Assembly: GCF_004803815.1 (NCBI RefSeq)
Contig: NZ_CP012544.1
Location: 62,001 to 126,000 of the forward strand
Length of the DNA stretch: 64,000 nt
Origin: Campylobacter showae
Lineage (GTDB): Bacteria; Campylobacterota; Campylobacteria; Campylobacterales; Campylobacteraceae
Direction of reading: 5' to 3'
Numbering within the stretch: the first letter of the stretch is position 1; each line of letters begins with the position of its first letter. Below are positions 33,410-43,601 of this stretch, one piece after another. The position numbers and the translations under genes were made by a program. Below the pieces are notes generated by a model that saw only the letters and a list, made by a program, of their open reading frames with translations, had not been told where the DNA came from and ran no database searches.

Positions 33410-34745
33410 TTAGCGCTTTTACGAAAAATTTCTCGACCTCGTCCATGCGGGTTTTTAGCGCGTCGGCGCACTTGCCTTCGAGTAAAAGCCTAATGAGGTT
33501 TTCGGTGCCAGAGTAACGAAATAGCGAGCGGATGCCCTCCTTTGCGAGGCTTGCTTCAAGCTCTTTTAGTCCGGCGATGCTTTCAAGCGGCTTTTTCTCG
33601 GTTATCTTTAAATTTAGTAAAATTTGCGGATACGGTTTTATCTCGCTTAAAATTTCGCTCGCTTTTTTGCCCTTTTTTAGCACCAGTGCCGCAAACTGTA
33701 GCGCCGCCACAAGCCCGTCGCCCGTTTTGGCGTAGTCGCTAAAGATGATGTGACCGCTTTGTTCGCCGCCGAAATTCGTGCCGTTTTCTTTCATCTTTTC
33801 AAGCACGTATTTGTCGCCGACGTTTGCGCGCAGGAGCTTGATTTTGTGGGATTTTAGGTAGTCTTCAAGTGCGGCGTTACTCATCACGGTAGCCACGACC
33901 GCGCCGCCTTTTAGGGCTTTGTTTTCTTGTAAAAATGCGGCCATGACGCCTAGCAAACTATCGCCGTTTGCCACCTCGCCACGCTCGTCGACGACTACGA
34001 GTCTATCGGCGTCGCCGTCAAACGCAAAGCCCAGATCGGCCCTTAATCGCACGACCTCGGAGGCTAAATTTTGCGGATAGAGCGCGCCGCAGTTTAGGTT
34101 TATGTTGCTGCCGTTTGGCTCGTCGTTTATGACGATAGTTTCAGCTCCCAGCTCGCTAAAGATAGTCGGAGCGACCTTATAAGCAGCGCCGTTTGCGACG
34201 TCTAAAACCACGCGCAATCCGTGCAGACTTAGGTTTTTAGGAAATGAGTTTTTGATCTGCACGATATAGCGGCCGATGACGTCGTCGATGCGCTTTGCGG
34301 CGCCGATTTCTAGCATCTGTTTTTGCGATCTCTCGATGAGCGCGTCGTCAAAATAAATCTTTTCTATCTGCGCTTCGGCCTCTTCGCCCAGTTTATTGCC
34401 TTCGCTATCAAAAAATTTAATACCATTATCGTAGTACGGGTTGTGCGAGGCGCTGATCATGATGCCCGCGTCGCAGCGCATATCTTCGGTGAGAAACGCG
34501 ATCGCAGGAGTAGGCATCGGGCCGATCTGACGGACGTTGTAGCCTACGGCCGTGAGCCCCGCGACGATGGCGGTCTCGATCATGTAGCCGCTTCTGCGCG
34601 TGTCTTTGCCTAGTAAAATAGTGTTCGTATGCGACGCAAACTGTCTAAAATATATCCCTGCAGCCATAGCAAGGCGCATGGATGTTGCGGCGGATAGTTT
34701 TTCGCCGGCTTTGCCGCGGACGCCGTCGGTACCGAATAGTTTCAT
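33402..34745 (-). CDS. glmM: Phosphoglucosamine mutase
   Basis: A 447-residue enzyme that converts glucosamine-6-phosphate to glucosamine-1-phosphate for UDP-GlcNAc and peptidoglycan. It begins [15 protein letters not shown]. The phospho-serine loop is [20 protein letters not shown] near residue 100, the metal loop [20 protein letters not shown] near 240, the sugar loop GGEQSGHI near 325, and the phosphate loop [17 protein letters not shown] near the end. It heads the glmM-lspA-TM2 unit on the minus strand. Confidence 0.97.
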   Translation of the reverse strand: MKLFGTDGVRGKAGEKLSAATSMRLAMAAGIYFRQFASHTNTILLGKDTRRSGYMIETAIVAGLTAVGYNVRQIGPMPTPAIAFLTEDMRCDAGIMISASHNPYYDNGIKFFDSEGNKLGEEAEAQIEKIYFDDALIERSQKQMLEIGAAKRIDDVIGRYIVQIKNSFPKNLSLHGLRVVLDVANGAAYKVAPTIFSELGAETIVINDEPNGSNINLNCGALYPQNLASEVVRLRADLGFAFDGDADRLVVVDERGEVANGDSLLGVMAAFLQENKALKGGAVVATVMSNAALEDYLKSHKIKLLRANVGDKYVLEKMKENGTNFGGEQSGHIIFSDYAKTGDGLVAALQFAALVLKKGKKASEILSEIKPYPQILLNLKITEKKPLESIAGLKELEASLAKEGIRSLFRYSGTENLIRLLLEGKCADALKTRMDEVEKFFVKALNG

Positions 34746-34766
34746 TATCTTTCCTTTTATGGCTTA

Positions 34767-34925
34767 TATCGGCTTGTCTTTTGAGCATCTTTATAGAAAC
34801 CCCGCCTGCGGCGTCGCTACGCTGGTTTTGAATGAGTTTAAAATTTTCGCCCTGCGGCAGACTACTTGTCTAGCCTTGGGACGAAAATTTCCGTACAACA
34901 TTCAAATCCATCTCAAAATACTGCA
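34767..34925 (+). repeat. Repeat remnants: head of element 3 joined to element 1, copy c
   Basis: ATCGGCTTGTCTTTTGAGC (from 34767) resembles the head of element 3. From about 34828, TTGAATG...AATTTTCG mirrors CGAAAATT...CATTCAA around CCCTGCGGCAGACTACTTGT, the core of element 1 seen at 12495. It lies between the divergent glmM and rpsT genes. Open frames across it lack binding sites. Confidence 0.55.
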
Positions 34926-35077
34926 CCGCAGAATTTGCCAGACAGCTTTTTGCTTGGCAAATTCCATAAATTTATTAAATTTCCGACCTATTTTATCAAA
35001 AAATATCCAAATTTAAGTTGTAAATTTCCTCGCTTTAAATTTTACTTAAATTAAGCGGATTTTAAAACTGATTTTTA

Positions 35078-35083
35078 TATAAT
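35078..35083 (+). promoter_or_regulatory. -10 element of rpsT
   Basis: TATAAT 32 bases before ATG 35115, preceded by AT-rich sequence. AAAGGGAC serves as the ribosome binding site. Confidence 0.5.
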
Positions 35084-35114
35084 CACGGACTAAAATTATG
35101 ACAAAAGGGACATT

Positions 35115-35381
35115 ATGGCAAACCATAAATCTTCTGAAAAAAGAGCCAGACAGACTATCAAAAGGACTGAAAGAAACAGATTTTACCGCACTAGGCTTAA
35201 AAATATCACTAAAGCCGTGCGCGTAGCCGTTGAGGCAGGCGATAAAGAAGCAGCGTTAAACGCGTTTAAAGTGGCAAACAAAGATTTCCACAGCTTCGTT
35301 AGCAAGGGCTTTTTGAAAAAACAAACAGCTTCTCGCCGCGTAGGACGCCTCGCAAAACTCGTAAACAAACTATCTGCTTAA
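35115..35381 (+). CDS. rpsT: 30S ribosomal protein S20
   Basis: An 88-residue basic helical protein with the S20 signature: [20 protein letters not shown] at the start and [20 protein letters not shown] near the end. It binds 16S rRNA in the small subunit. prfA follows 11 bases after its stop, a pairing seen in other Campylobacterota. Confidence 0.97.
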   Translation: MANHKSSEKRARQTIKRTERNRFYRTRLKNITKAVRVAVEAGDKEAALNAFKVANKDFHSFVSKGFLKKQTASRRVGRLAKLVNKLSA

Positions 35382-35392
35382 TCTAAATTTTA

Positions 35393-36460
35393 ATGTTAGC
35401 CGACAAACTGCAGCCTTTTTTGGATCGCTACGACGAGCTCTCTCGTCTACTTAGCGATCCGTCTATCACAAACGATATCGCAAATATGACAAAGCTCTCA
35501 AAAGAGCAATCAAATTTAGAAGATATCGCCTCGGCTGCAAAGTCCTATCTACAAACTCTCGCGGATATCGAGGAGAACAAGGCTCTGCTCGATGACGCCG
35601 AGCTTGGCGAGCTAGCCAAAGACGAACTCAAAAATCTCGAATCCCAAAAAGAAAATCTCGAAGAAGAGATTAAAATTTTACTCCTTCCAAAAGATCCCAA
35701 CGACGATAAAAACGTATTTTTAGAGATCCGCGCTGGAACGGGCGGAGACGAAGCTGCGCTTTTTGCGGGCGATTTGTTTAATGCCTACACCAGATACGCC
35801 GAGCTTCGCGGGTATAAATTCGAGATCGTTAGCCAAAGCGAGGGCAACACGGGCGGCTTTAAAGAGATTATTTTGCTGATAAAGGGCAAGGGGGCGTACT
35901 CGAGGCTCAAATTTGAGGGCGGTACTCACCGCGTCCAGCGCGTACCCGAGACCGAAAGCCAAGGCCGCGTACACACCTCTGCAGTCACCGTCGCTATCAT
36001 GCCCGAGGTCGAAGATAGCGAGATCGAGATAAATCCAAACGACCTTCGTATCGACGTTATGCGCAGCTCCGGTCACGGCGGACAGTCGGTAAATACGACG
36101 GACTCGGCTGTGCGCATCACTCACATCCCGACGGGTATAGTCGTCACAAACCAAGACGGCAAAAGCCAGCACAAAAACAAAGAAGCCGCGATGAAAGTGT
36201 TAAAAGCGCGCCTTTACGAGATACAAGAAGAAGAGCGCCTAGCCAAAGAAACCAGCGAGCGCAAAAGCCAAGTCGGCACGGGCGACCGCTCGGGACGTAT
36301 CCGCACCTACAACTTCCCGCAAAACCGCATCAGCGACCACCGCATAAATTTGACGCTTTACCGCCTTGACGCGATAATGGCGGCAGGGCTTTTCGACGAG
36401 ATTATTGAGCCGCTGATTGCGCATTATCAAGCTGAAGCAATCTCGGACGCCGATCTGTAA
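35393..36460 (+). CDS. prfA: Peptide chain release factor 1
   Basis: A 355-residue class I release factor for UAA and UAG. The catalytic GGQ is in [19 protein letters not shown] near residue 228, with [15 protein letters not shown] near 117 and the ending [15 protein letters not shown] typical. The stop-codon recognition region [15 protein letters not shown] is RF1-like. It is transcribed with rpsT. Confidence 0.97.
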   Translation: MLADKLQPFLDRYDELSRLLSDPSITNDIANMTKLSKEQSNLEDIASAAKSYLQTLADIEENKALLDDAELGELAKDELKNLESQKENLEEEIKILLLPKDPNDDKNVFLEIRAGTGGDEAALFAGDLFNAYTRYAELRGYKFEIVSQSEGNTGGFKEIILLIKGKGAYSRLKFEGGTHRVQRVPETESQGRVHTSAVTVAIMPEVEDSEIEINPNDLRIDVMRSSGHGGQSVNTTDSAVRITHIPTGIVVTNQDGKSQHKNKEAAMKVLKARLYEIQEEERLAKETSERKSQVGTGDRSGRIRTYNFPQNRISDHRINLTLYRLDAIMAAGLFDEIIEPLIAHYQAEAISDADL

Positions 36461-36930
36461 AAAGCTCTAAAATTAACTCAAAATTTGGCATTTTTGACAC
36501 GCTGTTTTCGTTAAATTTGAATGTAAAATTTAACTCGCACGAAAAGCCGAGTAAAAAATGCGCAAAGTAGTCGAATTTACTAAGCGCCAAGCTGGATAAA
36601 TTTATGTAAATAGTCCAAAATTATCAAATTTTCAATCCAATACGCCGTCAACACGCCAAAAAAATGCACTTCAAAATAAAGCCAAATTTGGGACTTGAAA
36701 TCTGGTTTTGTTAAAATCAAAAACCCGTAAATTTCTCAAATTTATAACCATAAACAAGGCGTCTAATTTATTGCAAGCGGCTTTGTAAAATTTGAGTGAA
36801 GTTTTTGCAGCAAATTATCCAAATTTAATAACTAGAAATAATTTAAAATTTCACGCCGAAGCTAAAATTTGACTCCGCGTTCACATGTTTGCCGCATATT
36901 AAAGCTCGTTTTTTAGCAAGCAAAACAGCT
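36461..36930. other. Intergenic stretch without a supported gene
   Basis: About 470 AT-rich bases between convergent prfA and the minus-strand cluster at 36931. Many TCAAATTT and AAATTTGA words occur. No open frame has a ribosome binding site, and I see no strong hairpin or known RNA. Confidence 0.5.
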
Positions 36931-37332
36931 TCACTTTGCTAGCTCAAGTATATCGCACGCGCGCTTTGAGCCTAGCTCGCAGGCCTTTTTGAGTCGCTCG
37001 CCCGATAGCTCAAAGCTCTGCGGCGCGATGTCACCTTTTAGATAAAACACCGACTCCTCGTAGCAGCTCTCCGCACTCCCAGCGGCGCAGGCGTCTTTAT
37101 AGATCGCAAAGGCTTTTGCGCCGTCCTTGTAGCCCGTTAGCCCTTTGGCGTAAAACTCCGCGGAAAAGTAACACGCCAGAGCGTCGCCGCTCGAGCAGCT
37201 TTTTTCTAGCGCGGCGAGCGTTTTTTCGCAGCTTGCGGCGTCGCCTTTGTTTATGCAGGCATTTAGCCTGACCTCGTCTATCGCGGCGTTTGCGAGCGCA
37301 ACCGCAGCGACGAGTATCCAAATTTTCCTCAT
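36931..37332 (-). CDS. Secreted Sel1-like Cys-rich protein
   Basis: A 133-residue protein with a short signal peptide (MRKIWILVAAVALANA) and three Sel1/Hcp-like helical repeats, each with Cys pairs about eight residues apart: CEKTLAALEKSCSSGDALAC, YKDACAAGSAESCYEE, LKKACELGSKRACDILE. Disulfide-linked repeats like these occur in the Helicobacter cysteine-rich proteins. The start overlaps the upstream HTH gene by four bases. Function unknown. Confidence 0.78.
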   Translation of the reverse strand: MRKIWILVAAVALANAAIDEVRLNACINKGDAASCEKTLAALEKSCSSGDALACYFSAEFYAKGLTGYKDGAKAFAIYKDACAAGSAESCYEESVFYLKGDIAPQSFELSGERLKKACELGSKRACDILELAK

Positions 37333-37583
37333 TTTTTCTCTAGTTCCTTTAAGTTTTTAAATCTATAAATCCCGTTTTTCACTCGCTCGAAAATTTTGCG
37401 ATTTTCAAGCAGTTTTATCGTCTGCGTGACGGTGGGCTTGCTGGCGTCCGTCCGCTCGCAGATATCTGAAATTTTAACGGTTATGAAGCCGTTTTCGTCG
37501 GCATTTTGCGCTAAAAATAAAATTATTTCCATCTTTTTCTCGCCCAAAATTTGAGCGAAAATTTCCCTTGCTAGCTCCGTCAT
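37329..37583 (-). CDS. Small winged-helix DNA-binding protein
   Basis: An 84-residue protein with a MarR/RepL-like wHTH: MEIILFLAQNADENGFITVK, ISDICERTDASKPTVTQTIK as helix-turn-helix, and KIFERVKNGIYRF as the wing. It could be a transcriptional regulator or a chromosomal relative of plasmid RepL-type proteins; no plasmid signs are nearby. It sits between two secreted-protein genes, overlapping the following one and 10 bases from the preceding one, so it may regulate its own operon. Confidence 0.7.
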   Translation of the reverse strand: MTELAREIFAQILGEKKMEIILFLAQNADENGFITVKISDICERTDASKPTVTQTIKLLENRKIFERVKNGIYRFKNLKELEKK

Positions 37584-37593
37584 CGCGCTAAAT

Positions 37594-38262
37594 TTACTTG
37601 TATTCTAGCAGTTTAAAGTATTTTTTCGCGACGGGATCGAGAAAAAAGGCATCGTATTTATCGCCCGGGTCATTTCCCATAAGCTCCGGTCTCATGTTGT
37701 ATTTATACATTTCTCGACCATTTTCATTTTCGTCTTCATGATAAACGTAAAACGCGCCGTCTAGGACGACTTGTCCAAATTTACATTTTTTGCTCTCGCT
37801 TTCTTCATTAGGCCATTCGTATTCCCATTTGTATGTTTGACCTAAATTTGAATTTCCGACTTTTAAAAATATATTTTTGAGATGATTGCCGTTAGGCTCG
37901 TCCAGCATTAGTTCGCCGTATTCTATGCCGGTGTTTACATCTCCGTCATACCCTTCGCCAAAGTCGTAATTTTTTCCTTCGTAGGTTATTTTGCTGCCGT
38001 CTGCCATAACGAAATCTTCGCTTAGATGACTATAGTTTTCGCCCTCTTTACGCTTGCTTTCCTCGGCTTCTAAGTATTGCATACTGTTTTCATTGACGCA
38101 GTAGCTGAGTTTTAGCTTTACGATATCGTTTTTATTCTTTTTTAAAAACGATTTTAGCGCGTGCATAGACTTTACGTCTGACAAAAATATCTCGGCGTTA
38201 TCTACCTCTTTGGCGCCTAAAAACGCGGCAATCGCGAACGTCAAAACGATGACTTTTTTCAT
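37594..38262 (-). CDS. Hypothetical secreted protein, 222 aa
   Basis: A signal peptide (MKKVIVLTFAIAAFLGAKEV) precedes a soluble, acidic protein rich in Glu, Asn, Lys and Tyr, with segments such as KITYEGKNYDFGEGYDGDV and KYKWEYEW-like aromatic runs. Only three Cys. AAGGAGTAAAAA precedes ATG. It is the first gene of a three-gene minus-strand unit. No family recognised. Confidence 0.65.
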   Translation of the reverse strand: MKKVIVLTFAIAAFLGAKEVDNAEIFLSDVKSMHALKSFLKKNKNDIVKLKLSYCVNENSMQYLEAEESKRKEGENYSHLSEDFVMADGSKITYEGKNYDFGEGYDGDVNTGIEYGELMLDEPNGNHLKNIFLKVGNSNLGQTYKWEYEWPNEESESKKCKFGQVVLDGAFYVYHEDENENGREMYKYNMRPELMGNDPGDKYDAFFLDPVAKKYFKLLEYK

Positions 38263-38356
38263 TTTTTACTCCTTAAAATGATCCTAATTTTACTAAATTT
38301 TAGCTTATTTTACGGCTCTTGCGATAAAATACGCCAAATTTAACAAAGGATCAAAT

Positions 38357-39127
38357 TTGAAACTAATCAGCTGGAACGTAAACGGACTGCGCGCGGTCGC
38401 GGCAAAAGATGGCTTTGCTTGGCTAGAGCAGCAAAAACCCGATTTTTTGGGTTTTCAGGAGATAAAGGTGCGCGAGAGCGACGTGCCTGCGGAGATTTAT
38501 AAACTCGGATTTAACGAGATCAGCGTAAATTCGGCGGCAAGAGCGGGGTATTCCGGTGTGATGAGTCTGGCTAAATTTAGCTCCGCTACGCAAAAGGCGG
38601 CGTTTTTTGACGACGACGAGGGGCGGGTTTTGGAGCATAGATTCGGCAACGTCGTACTTTTTAACATCTACTTTCCAAACGGCCAAAAAGACGACGCGCG
38701 CCTAGCCTACAAGATGGATTTTTACGCTAAATTTCTAGCCTACATCCAGGAGCTTGTAAAACAGGGCAAGGACGTGATATTTTGCGGCGACGTAAACACC
38801 GCTCACCGCGAGATCGACCTAAAAAACCCAAAAGCAAACGCCAAAACCTCGGGCTTTTTGCCTATCGAGCGCGCGTGGCTGGACGAGGTCGTCGCATGCG
38901 GCTTTATCGACACCTTTCGGCACGTGCGCGGCGACGCGGCGGACGCGTATTCGTGGTGGAGCTACCGCTTTAACGCTCGCGCCAAAAACGTCGGCTGGAG
39001 GATCGATTATTTTTTCATTTCATCAAGCCTCAAAGACCGCCTAAAAGACGCGTTTATCCTGAGCGATATCACGGGCTCGGATCACTGCCCCGTCGGTATC
39101 GAGATCGATTTGGAGGGGCTTATTTAA
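38357..39127 (+). CDS. xth: Exodeoxyribonuclease III (AP endonuclease), TTG start
   Basis: A 256-residue DNA repair enzyme: KLISWNVNGLRAVAAKDGF, PDFLGFQEIKV with the metal-binding Glu, VIFCGDVNTAHREIDLKNPK, and SDITGSDHCPVGIEIDL with the catalytic Asp-His. It nicks abasic sites and trims 3' ends. The start is TTG 38357, seven bases after AAAGGA; no ATG is available because the conserved first strand begins at once. Single-gene unit. Confidence 0.95.
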   Translation: MKLISWNVNGLRAVAAKDGFAWLEQQKPDFLGFQEIKVRESDVPAEIYKLGFNEISVNSAARAGYSGVMSLAKFSSATQKAAFFDDDEGRVLEHRFGNVVLFNIYFPNGQKDDARLAYKMDFYAKFLAYIQELVKQGKDVIFCGDVNTAHREIDLKNPKANAKTSGFLPIERAWLDEVVACGFIDTFRHVRGDAADAYSWWSYRFNARAKNVGWRIDYFFISSSLKDRLKDAFILSDITGSDHCPVGIEIDLEGLI

Positions 39128-39376
39128 ATTTATTTTTAGCGGTGCAGGTTAAATTTGAGCTAAATTTACGCTTTTTACTGCGAGCAAAACTGGGGTCAAA
39201 TTTGACTCGTCGCGCGATTTGCCAAATTTAAGTCCAAATTTTGGGCCCGCTTTTTAAAAACCAAACGCTTAAATTTAAGCCGCGATATATGCGTATATAA
39301 TTATAATATCTAACGAAAAAAACGACAAAAAGGCGAGCCTAAAGGCTTTTACGTAATCAAATTTAAAGGAAAAAAC

Positions 39377-39871
39377 ATGATAAACAAAACTATCTTATCG
39401 GCTATTTTAGCAGGAGCTACCGTTTTAACCCTAAGCGGTTGCTTTGATTCGGGAGCTAGCGGAAGCAAGGCCGCCAAAGTAGATAAACCTAGCGGAAAGA
39501 TAGCAAAAAGCCTAAAAGAGGTTTGCGACAATCCAAATACTAAATACGACGCTTTGGTAGCCGATCTAAAAGTAAAAATGCTTGAAGTAAATGATAAAGC
39601 CGATAAATGGGTTTTCTTTTACGATCAAGATAGCCAAGATTTTAAAATTACGGCAAGAACAACGACAACAAATTATCAAATTCAACATTTAGTTATTCCG
39701 CAAACGAAATTTTCAAACGTTCATTTAGAAATGCAAGAACCTACATGCAGAATCGAATCAAACCCGTATAAAGAAAAAATATTGCAAGATAAATATATGA
39801 CGCACAAAGAGGCGGCAGAATATGAAAAAGTAATTCCGGTAGAAAACATAATACAAGTAAAAGAAATATAA
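39377..39871 (+). CDS. Putative lipoprotein, 164 aa
   Basis: A lipoprotein signal with lipobox LSGC (about Cys22) is followed by a Gly/Ser linker and a soluble domain. TATAAT at 39302-39307 and AAAGGAAAAAAC support expression. Conserved-looking text includes KWVFFYDQDSQDFKITART and QEPTCRIESNPYKEK, but no family is recognised. Its codon use is richer in A/T than the neighbours. Confidence 0.65.
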   Translation: MINKTILSAILAGATVLTLSGCFDSGASGSKAAKVDKPSGKIAKSLKEVCDNPNTKYDALVADLKVKMLEVNDKADKWVFFYDQDSQDFKITARTTTTNYQIQHLVIPQTKFSNVHLEMQEPTCRIESNPYKEKILQDKYMTHKEAAEYEKVIPVENIIQVKEI

Positions 39872-39927
39872 TTTACATAAATATAGAAAATTTATGCAAG
39901 AAAAACGGCGCTTGCTATGAGGCGCCG

Positions 39928-40494
39928 TCAAATTTGACTCAAAAACCCGTGATCCAAAAGGTGCGTGATTAGGATTTTAAAACCAAGAGCGATGAGGATC
40001 GCGCCGCCTAAAATCAGCGCCTTTTGCTCCAAAAACTCTCCTGCAAATTTACCGACGTAAAAGGCCGCAACGCTAAGCGCAAAGCAAACTATCCCGATAA
40101 CAGCGCCGCTAAACCAGATATCAGTAGCCGTAAAGCTGAGCGTCACGCCCACGGCTAGCGCGTCGATGCTGGTGGCAAACCCGCCTGAGAGCAGCATCTT
40201 CGTATCAAGGCTCACGGCCTCACAGGGCTCGTTTCTACAGGTCTCGTGGATCATTTTTACGCCCAAAAAGCCCAAAATCGCAAACGCGATAAAATGATCG
40301 ATCTGCGCGATAAATCTCGCAAACGCCGCACCCAAAAAGTAGCCCGCAAGCGGCATCGCCGCCTGAAAAAATCCAAAAATAAACGCGATAAATAAAATCT
40401 TTGATAGCGCGAGATTGCGGTATTTTGCGCCGTTTGCGATGCTAAGCGCCGCCGCGTCCATAGCAAGCGCGATAGAGAGAAGTAAAAGCTCCAT
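39928..40494 (-). CDS. mntP: MntP-type manganese efflux pump
   Basis: A 188-residue membrane protein with six helices: two homologous three-helix halves carrying Asp in the membrane, [20 protein letters not shown] and [20 protein letters not shown], the family signature. It exports Mn2+. The loop between the halves has a Cys pair (CRNEPCEAV) that may bind metal. AAAGGACGAAAT precedes the start. No mntP riboswitch was recognised upstream. Confidence 0.92.
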   Translation of the reverse strand: MELLLLSIALAMDAAALSIANGAKYRNLALSKILFIAFIFGFFQAAMPLAGYFLGAAFARFIAQIDHFIAFAILGFLGVKMIHETCRNEPCEAVSLDTKMLLSGGFATSIDALAVGVTLSFTATDIWFSGAVIGIVCFALSVAAFYVGKFAGEFLEQKALILGGAILIALGFKILITHLLDHGFLSQI

Positions 40495-40793
40495 TTCGTC
40501 CTTTCAAAAAGGCTAATTTTAGCTTAAAATTTACTTCTTGCGGATAATCTCGCTCAAATTTATGCCCAAATTTGACGCTCTAAATCGCCCGCTGCAAAGA
40601 TGATCGCAGCTTATAAATTTGCGCTTAAATTTAGCCCTTAAATCGCAGTTCAAATTTGGGATTTAAATTTGCTAATTTTGCCCTCCGTGCCGTAAAGATG
40701 CGGGTAAATTCGCCCTAAAAAGGACAAAATTTACCCGTTTAAAAGCCGAGTTTTAATATCATAACCGCCGAATTTTACTTTAAGGAAAAAACG
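40495..40793. other. Divergent intergenic region mntP / DUF4197 gene
   Basis: About 300 bases rich in AAATTT words. GCGGGTAAATTCG and AAATTTACCCGTT near 40697-40740 form an imperfect stem (GGGTAAATT / AATTTACCC). AAGGAAAAAACG before 40794 is a binding site. No gene is supported. Confidence 0.4.
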
Positions 40794-41540
40794 ATGAAGA
40801 AAAGTTTGATCTTATGCGCTGTTTTGCTCGCCGTTTCGGCTCAGGCTAATTGGCAAGAGACGCTAAATCAAGGCGCGCAGATACTGGGCGCGGCAAACTC
40901 GGGCGACTACAAAAGCGCGGTCGGCTCGGCTCTAAACGCGGCCGTTAAGGAGCTATCAAACGGGGGATTTTTAAAAAACGCTACGGCTAAAATCCCGCTG
41001 CCAAAGAGCCTGGAAACGGCGGCAAATTTGGCTAAAAAAGTTGGCGGCGAAAAGTGGGCTAACGAGATGGTAACCTCGATAAATAACGCTGCAAGCGCGG
41101 CTGTGCCGGGGGCTGCGGATGTATTTTCGGGCGTGATAAAAAATATGAGCGACGCGGACGTGAAAAAGGTGCTAGAAGGCGGCAAGGATAGCTTTACGAA
41201 GTTTTTGCAACAAAACTCGAGCCAGAAGCTGCAAGCCGTGTTTAAGCCGATCATTACCAAAATGATGAGCGACAATACCTTTGCCACTGCATATAACGGG
41301 CTAAATTCGTTCGTCGCCGGTAGCGCGCTGGCAAAATCAGACGCCGCAAAGCAGCTAAAAGGCATCGCAACTAGCATGGGCGCTGGCGAATACATCCCTC
41401 AAGAAAACGAGGATCTAAACGACTACATCACGCGCAAGACGCTAGACGGGCTATTTAACGTGATGAGCGAAAAGGAAAGTTCGCTACGAGGCGGCGCCGT
41501 GGAGCAGGGCACGAAAATCCTGCAGGGCATTTTCAAGTAA
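40794..41540 (+). CDS. DUF4197-family secreted protein
   Basis: A 248-residue protein with a signal peptide (MKKSLILCAVLLAVSAQANW) and a helical domain matching DUF4197: QAVFKPIITKMMSDNTFATA, then DLNDYITRKTLDGLFNVMSE and EKESSLRGGAVEQGTKILQG near the C-terminus, the most conserved part of the family. Function unknown. The EamA gene follows after 14 bases, so the two may be co-transcribed. Confidence 0.85.
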   Translation: MKKSLILCAVLLAVSAQANWQETLNQGAQILGAANSGDYKSAVGSALNAAVKELSNGGFLKNATAKIPLPKSLETAANLAKKVGGEKWANEMVTSINNAASAAVPGAADVFSGVIKNMSDADVKKVLEGGKDSFTKFLQQNSSQKLQAVFKPIITKMMSDNTFATAYNGLNSFVAGSALAKSDAAKQLKGIATSMGAGEYIPQENEDLNDYITRKTLDGLFNVMSEKESSLRGGAVEQGTKILQGIFK

Positions 41541-41554
41541 AATAAGGGAGAATA

Positions 41555-42442
41555 GTGAAAAATAGTTTGGAATTTCGCGCCGACGTAGGCATGATTTTTG
41601 TTGCGATAGTCTTTGGTTTGGGCTATCTGCCTACCTCGCTAGCGCTTGCGACTAACGGGGTTTTTGGTATTTTGTTTTGGAGATTTTTGCTAGCGGCGAT
41701 CATAGCTGGCGCGATATTTTATAAAAAGCTAAAAAACGTAAGCGCGTCCGATATAAAATCGGGCGTGATCTTGGGTCTGTTTTTGTTTGCGGGATTTGTT
41801 AGCCAGACTTTTGCGTTTAAGTACGCCGACACCTCGTCCGTAGCCTTTATCATCGGGCTAAACGTGGCTTTGGTGCCTTTTATCGCGGCGGGGCTTTTTA
41901 GGCATAAAATTTACTCCTACGCGTATGTGGGCGTGGCGTTTGCGGTGGCGGGGCTTTATATGATAGGCGATACGAAAGTTGGCTTTGGCCTGGGCGAGAT
42001 TTTGGCTCTGGTTTGTGCGTGCGCCTACTCATTTCACATCGTGCTCACCAACCGCTTGGTGCAAAAATGCAACCTCGTAAATATGGTTTATTTTGAAATT
42101 TTGACCCTAATCGCGCTTTGTTTCGCGGCTATTTTGGTTTTTGAGGACGCTAAAATCGCTCCCGTCGTGGACAGCGCGTTTATCATAGCGATGCTAGTCG
42201 TGGGCGTGCTGGGTACGGCGTTTGCGTTTTTTGCGCAGGCCTTGATGCAAAAATTTACCACGCCCGTTAAAACGGCGATATTTTTCACTCTCGAGCCCGT
42301 AACCGCCGGAGCGATGGGCTATTTCGTCGGCGCGGAGGACATCAGCGCATATAGGCTTTACGGCGCGGCACTTATCTTGGTCGGAGTTTTGATCAGCGAG
42401 ATAGGCAGCTACCTGCGCGCTAAAAAGGAAAATTTAGCCTAA
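41555..42442 (+). CDS. EamA-family (DMT) transporter, paralog 1, GTG start
   Basis: A 295-residue protein with ten helices in two EamA halves: FVAIVFGLGYLPTSLALATN, LFWRFLLAAIIAGAIF, FAGFVSQTFAFKYADTSSVA, FIIGLNVALVPFIAAGLF, and FFAQALMQKFTTPVKTAIFF with FTLEPVTAGAMGYFVGAEDI in the second half. Such proteins usually export metabolites or amino acids. GTG 41555 follows AAGGGAG. A paralog lies at 42669. Confidence 0.9.
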   Translation: MKNSLEFRADVGMIFVAIVFGLGYLPTSLALATNGVFGILFWRFLLAAIIAGAIFYKKLKNVSASDIKSGVILGLFLFAGFVSQTFAFKYADTSSVAFIIGLNVALVPFIAAGLFRHKIYSYAYVGVAFAVAGLYMIGDTKVGFGLGEILALVCACAYSFHIVLTNRLVQKCNLVNMVYFEILTLIALCFAAILVFEDAKIAPVVDSAFIIAMLVVGVLGTAFAFFAQALMQKFTTPVKTAIFFTLEPVTAGAMGYFVGAEDISAYRLYGAALILVGVLISEIGSYLRAKKENLA

Positions 42443-42668
42443 ATTTCGGCGAGTTTTGCTTGGTGTTTCGCTCAAAGCGCCGACCCGCCGTAAGATCAAA
42501 TTTATCAAATCGCCGCCAAATTTACTCTCGCGGCGATCTTATCCCATTTAAATTTATCGTCGTTTGCCAGCTAGCAAGAGGGCGACGACTCTCAAATTTG
42601 ACGCGATAAAGCCCGAATTTAGTCAAATTGCGTTAAATTTGCCCCTTAAATTTAGCTAAAGAAATCAG

Positions 42669-43562
42669 ATGAAAAAATCAACCGAATTTAAGGCCGACCT
42701 CGCGCTGTTCGTGATCGCGGTGGTCTGGGGCGTGACGTTTTTGCCGATGGCGCAGACTCTAAAAACAAACGGCGTTTTTACGCTTTTGTTTTGGAGGTTT
42801 TTGATCGCGGCCGCGCTGATGGCGCTAATAAGCCTCAAATTTACTCGAAAAATCGACCGCAATTCGTTAAGATTCGGCACATTTTTAGGCGCGCTTTTGT
42901 TCGCGGCCTTTACGCTTCAGACCTTTGCCCTAAAATACGCCCCAAGCTCTACCGTCGCCTTTATCACGGGGCTAAACGCCGTTTTTACGCCATTTATCGC
43001 GCTCGCGTTTTTCGGACAAAAGGTCGTGGTTTATGCCTTTGTCGGCGCGTTTTTATCGGCGGTGGGGCTTTATTTGCTAACGGGCAGCGAGCTGGGCTTT
43101 GGCGTCGGGGAGGTGCTTAGCGTCGTTTGCGCGCTGGGCTTTGCGCTGCATATCATTTTCACGGGCGTTTTGGTGCGCAGGTGCGAGCTTTATTGGATGG
43201 TGAGCGCGCAGTTTGCGGTCGTGGCGGCGCTTTGTTTTGTCGCGGCGCAGATTTTTGAGCCTCGCGGCGTCGTACCCGTTTTAGACGAGGCATTTTTCGT
43301 CGCGGTTGCGGTTACGTCGGTGTTTGCGACGGTTTTGGCGTTTTTCGTGCAGACGGCGGCGCAGCGCTACACGACGCCCGTTAAAACTTCGCTTATCTTT
43401 ACATTTGAGCCGGTAAGTGCTGGGATCGTGGGGTATTTTTTTGGCGGTGAGATACTAAGCGGCGTGCAGATAGCAGGAGCCGGGCTCATACTCTTTGGCA
43501 TCGTCGTTAGCGAGGTGGGCAGCTACTATAAAAACAAAAAATCGCGAGTAGCTGGCTCGTAA
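42669..43562 (+). CDS. EamA-family (DMT) transporter, paralog 2
   Basis: A 297-residue ten-helix protein parallel to the gene at 41555: AVVWGVTFLPMAQTLKTNGV, LQTFALKYAPSSTVAFITGL, QTAAQRYTTPVKTSLIFTFE, FEPVSAGIVGYFFGGEILSG. The two clearly arose by duplication and have diverged well. A 226-base gap separates them. AAAGAAATCAG precedes ATG 42669. Substrate unknown. Confidence 0.9.
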   Translation: MKKSTEFKADLALFVIAVVWGVTFLPMAQTLKTNGVFTLLFWRFLIAAALMALISLKFTRKIDRNSLRFGTFLGALLFAAFTLQTFALKYAPSSTVAFITGLNAVFTPFIALAFFGQKVVVYAFVGAFLSAVGLYLLTGSELGFGVGEVLSVVCALGFALHIIFTGVLVRRCELYWMVSAQFAVVAALCFVAAQIFEPRGVVPVLDEAFFVAVAVTSVFATVLAFFVQTAAQRYTTPVKTSLIFTFEPVSAGIVGYFFGGEILSGVQIAGAGLILFGIVVSEVGSYYKNKKSRVAGS

Positions 43563-43601
43563 GGGCGGCTAAATTTGACAAATCTAATCAAAGGAGCGAA
43601 A

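Noticed and set aside
34600-35016. A 138-codon plus-strand frame antisense to glmM and crossing the rpsT upstream region
   Set aside because: It begins inside the well-supported glmM gene on the other strand and continues through repeat remnants.
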